Of a stretch of DNA of 64,000 bases, positions 22,416 to 32,117 are shown piece by piece; the first letter of the stretch is position 1, and every line of letters starts with the position of its first letter. This stretch comes from Rhexocercosporidium sp. MPI-PUGE-AT-0058 (lineage: Eukaryota > Ascomycota > Leotiomycetes > Helotiales). The position numbers were made by a program, and so were the translations under genes. Below the pieces are notes generated by a model that saw only the letters and a list, made by a program, of their open reading frames with translations, was not told the DNA's origin and did no database searches. The stretch lies in NCBI GenBank assembly GCA_020746875.1, contig JAGTJL010000004.1, positions 310,001 through 374,000 on the forward strand, in the 5' to 3' direction.

Positions 22416-23898
22416 ACTATCGACAATGGGTGAAGTCGGAGCGGTTCGGAAAGTTTGAGGTGGAGTAGATGGAAGTGGTTGATCAATGATTGGTTTTGCG
22501 TGAAGAATGTGGATTGAGGTAAAGATTGCTCTGGGAATCTGGATGCAGAAGTAGATGCTGGTTGATGTTGATTTGAGGAGGAAGGAAACTCCCAATATAT
22601 AGATCTCAACCTCCACCATCAGTGGTAGGGGAAGCTGAGAATGGGAGAAAGAGCAGCGCTGACAACGACCCGACTTTCTGTCAAAAGCAGAGACGGAGCG
22701 ATGGTGTGTGTGCATATGTTTGTTGACTTCAGATGGGCGATGAGGGTTCTGGCCAGCAAAGCCCCAGCCTTTCATCGTCTTCTATCGTCCTGGATGGTTG
22801 GAGACCAACGACATGCGTTTGCTTTGCGTGGCTTCTGTGACTTTAGATTGGTCTTCCAGGAAAATGAATGAAAAGAGGGAAACGAATCGCAGCAACGTTC
22901 CGACGGCTTCATGATCATGCAAGTACTTCTCCTTGTGGCTATTTGCAATCCTTCAAGAATAGGAATCTTGGAAAAGAACCAGCTGCGAATGAACAAAATT
23001 TTTGCATTCAGTAGATTCTATCAAATAAGATAAGTCTTTCACAGATGTGATGGGGAGGGGAGGGGAGGGGTACAAATTCCTGCTTCATTCCGGCGGCTTC
23101 ATGAAGTAATTGCCGGTCATTGACTGCAAGCACTTCTCCTCATGGCTTCTTGGAAGTCTACAAAGTGGATATCCCTTGAAGGAAAAGACTCTGTAACGAG
23201 CAAAACGTTGCCATTGCGTTTTGTGGTCGCACAGTGCCCTTTGAGATTGAGAGGTCATGAAAGTAAAGGTATTCCTGCCTTCTGCCGTCAACTCCATAAA
23301 GCTTCTTAACAACAGCACGAAGGAAAGTAGATCGAATGACTCTTTACATTCTCCAGCTTTCAAGTACTGCTGGGTATGAAGAAAGGATCTTGAATGAACG
23401 ACACACGTTTACTTCAAATGGATCCTGACGACCGGATTGGTCTTTGAGATCCCAAGGAGAACGATAGATGAAATTCTTTGCCCCGCCTCAAGGAAAGATC
23501 TAAATGATAATGCAATATGGCATGTGACTGTCTTTGCCTTCCATTGAATCACTCGTACAGCTCTTTACTCCTTACCTATACGCGAGTATTGCTCGCCAAG
23601 AACTTATTGAATATTGACAGCAACAAAACCCAGCATAATGAAAGAGAGAATCGACACTTGTCTGGCAGGTCCCCGGGGCCTTGTGAGTTGGGGGGCTAAA
23701 ATTCTTGTTCCACTAGTCCCTGATGGGAGATCATAACTCTTCACCAGAGTGGAAGAAAATTGTTTGTCCATTGAGCAATTGCGCATGCATACTTCCAGCA
23801 TTCTAGCTCAAGGCTTTCGAGATAAGAACTTTGTTTGGAGTATCTTACATACGTGCTGCCATAATCCGTCCCATCAATTCATGACGGAGTCATCCCGC
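22416..23898. other. 1.5-kb gap with weak diverged repeats
   Basis: The first few hundred bases are the promoter of the 155-residue protein gene. Two stretches (about 22905-22940 and 23092-23150) share the pattern GGCTTCATGA...TGCAAG.ACTTCTCCT, suggesting an old duplication. A GGGGA microsatellite lies at about 23050-23070. No gene is seen. Confidence 0.45.
22595..22602 (-). promoter_or_regulatory. TATA-like element upstream of the 155-residue protein gene
   Basis: On the minus strand the sequence reads TATATATT, about 180 bases before the start codon at 22415. The position suits a core promoter with a 5' UTR of roughly 100-150 bases, but this rests on sequence alone. Confidence 0.35.
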
Positions 23899-25913
23899 TC
23901 AGTCGTATCCTTCGTATCCGGTATTGAATTTCCCTAAAATATTTTGAGTGCTGACCCACTCCTCGCTCTGCAGATTTTTCACTTTTTCTTTTCTGAGCTT
24001 CTTTGCATCTTTGTGCCAATCGCAAGCAAAGTCGCATTCTGGGACTTCTTTCTCGCCAAAGTACTTGGTGATGAGGTGGTGGCGGCAGGTATCCACGTTT
24101 TCGCAGTAATCCACGAGCTTTTGCAAGCTCTTTACCCTAGCTTCCAAATTCGAGCCTTTCCCATCCTTAACCTTGACATCCTTTCCCATCCGATTGTATG
24201 CTCGGTCTCGGTCTTCACGGCTGTAGTACATGATGCATGCGCTAGCCTTGCCATCCCGGCCGGCTCTACCAGCCTCCTGGTAAAACCCTTCAAACGATTT
24301 TGGAAGCTGCCAATGAACAACGAATCGCACGTCTTCCTTATCTATTCCCATTCCAAATGCCGTAGTTGCGACAATTACATCATAACCTTCAACGTTGTTG
24401 ATCCATCTTTGCAAAGTATCATTCTTCTCTTCTGTGGTTAACCCTGCATGGTAAGGTCTCGCTCCAATGCCGCAAGTTCGAAGACGGTTAGCTAGATTCT
24501 CGCAATCGCTCCGAAAAATAGTATAGATGATGCCAGAAACGTTGTCTGGACGCTCACTTAGTCGATCGAGTTCGGCTCGCCGTTGGATGCTCTCTGTCCG
24601 GCGGCGATGTACATCTTTCAACCAGCCTAAGAAATCTTGCATGCATGGTCAGCACCCAAATTTGCAAACAGAGCGGCATAGTTCGAAAACGCTAACACTA
24701 GATAAAGGAAAAAGGAAGGAAGCATGAATATTAAAAGGTAGTCTACCTCTGAAATGATCGTCTTCATCATTTTTGTATCTGACTTCATAGTGCAAGTTCT
24801 TCCGGCTCGTAGTCATTGTAAAGATCTTCAGGTTTGACTCAGCCAGCCCCAGGGTGGTGATGACATCGTTTCGAACTTGGGCAGTTGCAGTAGCCGTGAG
24901 GCAGATGATAGGCACATCGGGAAAGTTCTCGCGGAACCAGCTCAAGCCCTTGAATGACGGACGGAAGTCATGACCCCATTCCGATATGCAGTGAGCCTCA
25001 TCGACGGCAATGCGGGCAAGTTCCTTCTGCTGATGCACGACTCTGAGGTGCTTCCGGAAGCTCTCCGTGCCACATTGCTCTGGCGTGACGTAGAGAAGCC
25101 GGGTGAGTGGGTGGCCAGTTGCGAGGTCCTGGAGCAAACGCTGCCGTTCGTCGTATGGTGTGGTTCCGTTGATCGACCCAGCAGCAATATCTGCCGCCCG
25201 CAATGCGTTTACTTGATCGGTCTAGATGCATCAATCATTTGGATCAAGAAGTGGAAGGGGATCAGACAAACCATCAAGGAGAGAAGAGGCGAGATGACGA
25301 TGGTGACTGGAGGAGGTCAGTTGTCCAATCAGCAACCTGAAGCTGAGAACATACTTCCATGGTCTATCACAGCTGGTAGCTGGAAGCATAAACTCTTGCC
25401 AAAGCCTGTTGCTGCTTGCACAAAAACATCTGCACCATTCAGCGCTTCAACAATCACATCACGTTGTAGGGGCCTGAAGATGTTAGTTAACGTACGGTAT
25501 CATATCAATGAGACTTACCTGAAAGAACCTCTTTTGAACTTCCTCCGTAATGTAAAGTCAATGTCCACACATGAGTTGTTCCTCGAAAGAGAACGCATTT
25601 CGATTCATGTCACACGTGATTCAGTCGCGGGTCTTGAGTTCTGAGATTTGGGTTTCACGATTTCCGAACTTGCTGCAACTCCTTGCGCGTCGTTGAGCGC
25701 ACGTTCCCACACTTCTGCGGATTGGCTTGAGGCTTCTGGATCACCGAAGGCCTCAAAAAGGGTATGTGTTGATGAGAATCCACGTGGTGGCGACGCGTTG
25801 AGAACTTGAGGTTTAAGATCCGGAAGTAGTTCTCTAATTATAGTACGGCAGCCGAAATCTGAGCGGCGTGTGGGGGAAGGAAAATTGTTGCTGCTCTGCC
25901 TTCCACTTTCCAC
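23899..25913 (-). CDS. RecQ-family DNA helicase, 5' end unresolved
   Basis: RecQ helicases are 3'-5' unwinding enzymes used in recombination repair. Well-supported exons are 25519 upward (5' limit unclear), 25355-25473, 25272-25306, 24747-25221 and 23899-24635. Motif 0 FRPLQ, Walker A AATGFGKS, motif Ia VISPLLSLM, DEAHCISEWGHDFRP, motif III LTATATA, motif V VATTAFGMGIDKEDVRFVVH and motif VI QEAGRAGRDG are all present. The RecQ zinc-binding region follows (YCENVDTCRHH, CDFACDW), and the protein ends soon after with no obvious winged helix or HRDC domain. Upstream, 25605-25913 is an open frame of plausible disordered N-terminal sequence, but it lacks an ATG and meets a stop before the helicase frame. 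At least one more intron or an unseen first exon is needed, or the 5' end has decayed. Confidence 0.8.
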
Positions 25914-27072
25914 AACTTCCTAAGAAATCATCGGCTTGAGACCTTCATTCGATGTTGTTGTGAGAATGAGGAATGATGTTGATATTCTTCACCAATATAG
26001 TGGTAACTTACAAAACTAGGACAGCACGTGATGCGATATTCTGCACAAAGACTCACAAGTATTTTCTAACCCAATAATTCTCTAGCCAGCTAGCTATTCA
26101 TGCAGTAGAATGACCGAAATAGTAAAGACGAATGATAATCTCCGGTTATGTTATCGGTCAAAGTCACAAATATGCATCTGAACTTTCAAGCTGTGGTGTT
26201 TTAATTTTGCGGTTAAGCGAGATCTTTATTTTAGGGGTACAATGCCGGACACTAATGATGCTAGAAGGCTCAATTGTTAGTACTGCGGTCGTGGTCGCAC
26301 ATCGAATCATTCGTTGAGATTTTACTCTGCTTGATTGCGACTCGACTTTTGTCCCATGTCTCCCTGTATCGCCATCTTCTTGGGATATTTCAATGAATTG
26401 TTTAGTTCGGGTAAACATCCAATCCCACATATGTACAGAGGGCCTACAGACAGAGCGACTGCTAGGAAGTGGAATGACTACCGGCTCATACTTCATTCTA
26501 AAAAGCTTAGACCCCAAGTCTCAAGAGCCATCGAAACCTAGGAATACGATGTAGACACCCACTTCGACTAGGCGTTGAAGCTGACTTAAACAGAAAATAT
26601 ATGTGTGTCCTGTCTTCCTTTTACAACTTTCCTCGTCCTATGCTCGCACCTACCTATCCTTGACATCTCTAGTGGTTATATGATGCTAACGAGGAACCCA
26701 AAATGCCCATGCAAGAAAAACAGAATGGGCGCACAAGAAGGCCTCTTAAACTTTTCGCTTCTCTTACTTCCTAGGTCCCGCCACTATACCACTCCAACCA
26801 AAAATCAAAGAGACTGGACCCTTAATTTAAACACATTTCTCATGTTTACTCACCTGGCTCTAACCCGTTATCTAAGTTTTCTGACAGTCCTCGTAGATTT
26901 AAAAATATCCCACCACTATTAGAACGCACTGTCAAACTAACCGCAATTGTGTCCGAAACTTCTTGACTTGCAACCATAATGTCGGTAGCCTGGCCCGTTA
27001 CCGTCATTACTCTTGCCATTCTCATTGGATTTTCATTTCTAGTTGCTCTAATCTGATATTATCATTGTACTT
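25914..27072. other. AT-richer gap between RecQ gene and beta-mannosidase remnant
   Basis: These 1.16 kb show no recognisable coding sequence. The missing N-terminal part of the adjacent beta-mannosidase remnant is not visible here, so it was deleted or has decayed beyond recognition. Confidence 0.5.
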
Positions 27073-28431
27073 GTGAGAGATCTGGCGAACGGGGAATCGG
27101 CAAGCATCCGATTGACGGGAATGTCGCCTTTTCCATTCGACCGATGGATGCACGAGTATGAACAACTGTTCCTCGACGTTATTTTGCCAGCAGTTTACAG
27201 CAACACGAAATCAATATCCTATATTCCAAGCAGTACAACGAATGGATACTTGAGATTCAATTTCTCCTTTCCGATACCTATGGTCCAGCGCTACGAGAAC
27301 ATAACCCCAGGCTACATATACGGTGATACTTATCACTACGACTACGACACAACCGTCGCTTTTGACCTCTCAAGCTACCCCGTCGGACGATTTGCCAATG
27401 AATTTGGCTTTCACTCGATGCCTAGCATACAAACTTGGCAGCAAGCTATCAACCCCGAATATCTACATTTCAGCTGCACTACCATTATCCTCCGGAATCA
27501 CCATTCTTCACCCGGAGGGTTCAGCACATCAATCACACCCCAATCGCTTCAAGTAATGGGCCAGATGACAGCCGGAGTCCAACAGTATTACCCCGCACCG
27601 CAACTGTCCCATTCCATCGCCAACTTCTCGGCCTGGTGCCAAACAACACAAATCTTCCAAGCCGATTTTTACCGCAGTCAAATAACCTACTACCGTCGCG
27701 GCTCAGGGATGCCAGAACGCCAGCTCGGCTCTCTGTATTGACAGCTAGAAGATATCTGGCAAGCACCGACTTGGGCAGGTATCGAGCACGATGGGCGATG
27801 GAAATACCTGCACTACGTCGCAAAAGACATTTACCAACCCGTTATCATAGCCAGTTACTGGAACTACACCACAGGTGACCTGACCGCGTACGTGACGAGC
27901 GGTCTCTGGGACACGGTGGCTGGTACCTCGACTCTGGCTTGGTACGGATATAATGGCTCTGCACTGGACAAGGCGACGGATGTACCATTTACTGTCGGAG
28001 CGCTGAATACTACGCAGGTCTTACATACAAACACACACACTATACCCTACGATCTCAAAAATTCCTTTTTGAAAATGAACATCACAGCTACCGACAAGCT
28101 GCCGAACACCAACGAGACCAAGACTTTCAAGCATGAATACATCTTCCACGACTTAGACCTCAGTACCGTTGCTCTAGCGGACCCAGGTCTCACTCTGTCA
28201 TACAGTTACGTGACGGGAAATTTCACTATTGAGGCAACGAAAGGTGTTGCTGCTTGGGTTTGGCTTGATATGCCGGCGGGCACGCTTGGGAACTTTGAAA
28301 GTAATGCGTTCTGGCTGTTACCTGGGGATGGGAAGAGAGAGGTCGGTGTGAGGATTAAGAATGATACTAGTAATGGGAGGTGGGTGGAGTGTGTGGCGGT
28401 TAGGAGTTTGTGGGATAATACTACAGATTGA
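27073..28431 (+). pseudogene. beta-mannosidase (GH2) C-terminal remnant with internal stop
   Basis: Secreted fungal beta-mannosidases (about 930 residues) remove terminal beta-mannose from mannan oligosaccharides. Only the C-terminal half, roughly 430 codons, is present. Homology starts about 27145 (EYEQLFLDVILPAVYSNTKS) with no start codon or signal peptide upstream. Family segments include ISYIPSSTTNGYL, VGRFANEFGFHSMPSIQTW, RRGSGMPERQLGSLY and EDIWQAPTWAGIE. The stop TGA at 27739-27741 falls where the family has an invariant Trp (GSLY-W-QLEDIW), a G-to-A change. The same frame then stays open for 230 more codons to 28431. The nucleophile Glu region (NEFGFHS) survives. Truncation plus nonsense makes this a pseudogene. 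It is convergent with the next pseudogene. Confidence 0.88.
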
Positions 28432-28681
28432 ATGTTTATCTAAGGAGAGATCATGCTAAGTTGGAACAATGTCGCTATGAATGAAAAGCAATAGGAGCTC
28501 TCTAATAAGCTAAAAACTTTGGGCAAGCAGTGAGTGACTAAGCAAAAAGTTTAGAATTCATATCTAAGTGCCAGGCGATGTCATGTTAGGCTAATTTCAT
28601 TTTTCGTGCCCTCCCGCAAATCGATATCATCTGTCCCCAGGTACATTTGATGTTCCAAGAATATATTGGTAAATTCCCACT

Positions 28682-29651
28682 TCAAATGTCACTCCAGAAC
28701 TGCTCTACAAGCCCACAGACGTCCTCAAAATGCGATCCAACGATCCCATGCCCAGCCCCATTCACAACTTTGATCCCCCCTTTCTACCGCACCGCACCCA
28801 ACTCTCTCCTCAGCATCCCCTCCGGGAAAACCCCATCCTCACTTCCCACCAACACCAGAATCTCCACGCCACTCTCAGCTAGCAGCTTATAGCTATCATG
28901 CTGATCATACACCCCAGCATAGTTCCACATACTGACCAAACTCGCCACATGCCCGCCATGATTCTCCCTCTGCCATGTCTCAACAGCAACGCCATCCATC
29001 TCACCCTTCTTAACCCTCTCCTCCCATCCAGGTTCCGGCTGAGTATCCCTCCCCCCATTAATGAAGAACATGACTTTCCTCAGCCACTCAGCCACTCAAA
29101 CCCAAAATACCCATCCATACTCAACTTCTCCCACCACCCCCTATCCGCTTTCCTCAACAACCCAGCAGGAGAAATAAGCGTCAAGGACTCAGCTACATGG
29201 GGATGAAACGCCGTGAACGTCGCAGCGATAGATCCACCGATCGAGAAACCGATGATATGGGCCGAAGACCAGCGGAGATAAGATAGTAGTTCTAGCAGCT
29301 GCACGTGCATGAGTGCAGGCGTGTGAGCTTTCAGTGGAGTTGAGGAGAGGCCGTGACCCCAGAGGTCGTACGTCACAACGTGGTTTCCAGATTCAGTAAG
29401 CTGGCGGGCGAGGGATGTGAATCCGAGTGCTGGGGTGCCGCCGCCGTAGAGCATGATTACTCTTCTGGCCGATGCGGGAGAGTTGGGCGAGAAGTTGTAG
29501 AAGCGCGTTGTGCCCATGATGGGGAGATCGAGGTCCCTTCTGGGAGGAGAGTGCCGAATTTGGAGAGGAAGGATGAGGTGGGTGGTGGTGGGATGTGGTT
29601 TGTGCCGTTAATGAGATGGGGATGGGGGAGAGTGGGTGCTGAGAATGTCAT
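28682..29651 (-). pseudogene. alpha/beta hydrolase broken by frameshifts and a stop
   Basis: The remnant has the alpha/beta-hydrolase order: oxyanion region (VIMLYGGGTPALGF), YDLWGHGLSSTP, nucleophile elbow GFSIGGS, acid in VLVGSEDGVFP, and a downstream His in NGAGHGIVG. The intact enzyme would be about 310 residues. Three lesions are visible. First, the N-terminal segment (ATG at 29651, MTFSAPTLPHPHLING to KFGTLLPEG) is out of frame with the core starting near 29517. Second, an 8-base tandem duplication at 29081-29096 (CAGCCACT twice) shifts the frame after the segment GYFGFEWL. Third, a TAG at 28784-28786 comes before the catalytic-His segment, which continues in frame to a TGA at 28682. 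The substrate is unknown; a polar ester or lactone is only a guess. A sequencing error could explain one lesion but hardly three. Confidence 0.82.
29081..29096. repeat. 8-base tandem duplication inside hydrolase pseudogene
   Basis: CAGCCACT occurs twice in direct contact. Removing one copy would reconnect the two reading frames of the hydrolase, so the duplication is probably the frameshifting event. Confidence 0.85.
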
Positions 29652-29915
29652 TAGGACGAGGTGTCGGAAAATGTGCTGGGACGCAGACTTGATGCACAAA
29701 AATGAAAATGAGCAAATCGTATAGTGCCGAGAGAGAAATGGCTAAACGGGCGTGGGCATGGGATTTATAAGAACTTAGACCTGGTTCCAATCACAGAGTC
29801 TCAGCTGGATTGCGACTTTCTTTCTAACTGCATTAAGTTTCAGAATTCAAAATGTGTGAGTGGCATTTTGCTTGTGTGGATCAGAATTATTGCCCGTATT
29901 CAAATATAAGACATG

Positions 29916-30889
29916 TCAAAGTCCATTCAAAGTATCTTGAGCCTTGAAAACATCTCCTATTTTAAAAGCAGTCAGCACATATTTCAAAATCATTCCCAAC
30001 GGTGGGCTTACCAGTCTCAAAGAAGTCCACCAGAACCACATTCGGTCTTCTTCCCCATTTGGACGTACACAGATCTGCCTGGGCCCCAACACTACCATCT
30101 CCGGTGGCCGCATTAGTTCGGGGTAACTCGATGGTTGCCGGGATCAGAATGCCGAAGATATCGAGATCGAGGAAGTGATTGACGATATACATCAAGCCAG
30201 AGCCATCCGACTCTCTAGGTCTGTCAAGATCACAAGATGGGAAATCGTTGTCTGTGACATCGAATGCAGTCTCGAAGTAATAGGAGAACTCGTCCAAGAT
30301 ATAAGGAACAATTGCGGTGTCTGCACCAAAATCTATGACATGTTAGGTGTTTTCTTCCGCTACACGTTGTTGACTTACCAAGGAACATGACGAGTCGAGT
30401 TTTCGCATCAATGAGCCCTTGCAATGTTGGCCAGTCTTCAAGCGCAAGCTGCTTCCCAGGAGAAAAGGCATAGCTTATTAATCCAGAAGTGGTCATGTCA
30501 GTACCGAATTGACTGACAGGTGCTCCGTCTCCATTGGTCAACAGAACACTGACTACTTCGTTGGGATTCTTGTCCATCCATGTCTTGATAGTATTCAAGT
30601 ACTCAACGAGCGGTCCGGCATCTTTCAGGTCACAGCTTGTATGGCACAACTGGAGAATTCCATCCTTCAAGTGAGACTGCGCCTGGAGGTATCTGATTCC
30701 ACCATCGAGTTGCGAAGTTACTGAGAGGAACTGGTTGTCTGTGGGTAGGATACCGACGAAGGCAGAATCGTGGGCGCCTATTTGTGTCACGTTCGAGTAT
30801 TTTCGAGAACACAACTCCGAGTGGCCATTACAAGTTGCCGCGACAGCAGAACTTAGGAGGAATGACAAGGCGAGGATGTTAGGAAGCAT
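29916..30889 (-). CDS. secreted PLC-like phosphodiesterase (PI-PLC X fold)
   Basis: Three exons (30379-30889, 30012-30332, 29916-29956) give 290 residues. The first 18 residues (MLPNILALSFLLSSAVAA) form a signal peptide. The TIM-barrel start IGAHDSAF carries the catalytic His, and QLDGGIRYLQAQ with NEVVSVLLTNG follow; this matches fungal PLC-like phosphodiesterases. Six or more cysteines suggest extracellular disulfides. The final exon is only 41 bases and ends KAQDTLNGL, the usual family C-terminus, which supports the last intron. The second conserved His expected after the first motif is not obvious in the equivalent LCHTSC stretch, so activity is uncertain. Substrate may be phosphoinositide or GPI-like lipids, by family only. 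Confidence 0.85.
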
Positions 30890-32117
30890 CTTGACTCGAG
30901 GTCGAACAAGTTACTACCTGGCGGACTAGATATCAGGGAACGAAAGCTCGGGCTGGGTTGGAAGACACGAAGTAAGTAGGAAGGCGACCGGCTTTATGGG
31001 TCGAACGGAGGACACCAGTAAGATGGGAATGAACGACGTTCCTAGTCTTGTCCCAATTGAAGGCATTAATTAGGGGGTCGAAGACCACTCCTTTCCGGTA
31101 AAGCTAGAAGGTGCAGCTTTTACCGGAGAGTGGTAGTCTCCGATCCCACAATTAGACGAAATAACCCAGTATCGCCGCCACTTCCTGAATGCCGTTCAGT
31201 CCATTCCACACTTACAATTGATCAAAAGTGTGCGACGGGCCTATTACTTTTCTCGTAGGTCGTCGATCACGCGTTTTGGAATTGACCCAGAATAATATCT
31301 GCGTGGCTGAGTGCTTCAATTTGATTGGGGCAGGGGTCAATCCTTGCAACCAGATGAACAAGCGCCCGTCGAGATTTCTAATGTGGCTTCAGAAGCAGCT
31401 TGCGTTCATGATGATCTGCCACAGACATATAAGGGCTAGAGTTGACCAAGCATTTGCCCTGCCGGGAAATGTCTTTGTTTCAAGGGCTGCTGGGCATGAT
31501 TCGCCACGGTGTTTCAGTCACGATAATGCGGTTCCTTATAGAGTGGCTGTGTCCTTGCCCTTGAAGTGGCGGTGATATTTCTTGAAGTAAAGCTTACTTC
31601 CTTCCAAAGACGGACGGAGGAGGGCTGACGAGATCAAGGTCGATTAATCCTGGTAATATATCACGTGAATTTCTAAATTCAATCCCAACCGATATTTCAT
31701 CGTTGTTTTTGGTTGTCCTCGGCCTGAAGGATATGAAAGATGATATCAGAAAAACTTCCACTGCCCAGGTTGCTCTAGAAGAAAGATTTGTGCTATGGCA
31801 AGGAGTTTTAGGAAAGTAACCTAAACTCAACATGCCCCTTCACTTCATTTGGCACAATATTCGATCTGCTAAGTTCCCTACTCCATAGACATGCGTATCC
31901 TTTCAGAGAATCACGTATGCCCAACCACAAAGGCCCAAACATATTTCAAGACATCAATGTGTGACTTTGCCAGCTCCGGGCAGGATCTTGGACTGAGCGG
32001 AATTGAATCAAAGAGGGGGTTCGCTTAAATTTTGTCATGTCAACATAATTTTTAGTTATCAAAGCTAGGACTAAAACTTGCATTCGTAAGCAATTGTATC
32101 CTATTTTTATCTTCCCG
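30890..32117. other. 1.2-kb gap with a long imperfect hairpin
   Basis: The gap lies upstream of the phosphodiesterase gene and downstream of the caspase-like gene. It contains the inverted repeat at 31083-31138. Other open frames (such as 31228-31575) show no recognisable domain. Confidence 0.5.
31083..31138. repeat. imperfect inverted repeat, 23-24-base arms
   Basis: The left arm GACCACTCC...GGTAAAGCT (31083-31105) pairs with the right arm AGCTTTTACC...GTGGTAGTC (31115-31138), with two small indels and a 9-base loop. It lies about 200 bases upstream of the phosphodiesterase start codon. It could be a foldback element, a mobile-element relic or a 5' UTR/promoter stem-loop. Confidence 0.75.

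Noticed and set aside
27739..27741. TGA in the beta-mannosidase remnant as a recoded (selenocysteine or readthrough) codon
   Set aside because: The family has Trp here, the 5' half of the gene is missing, and ascomycetes are not known to insert selenocysteine; a nonsense mutation is simpler.
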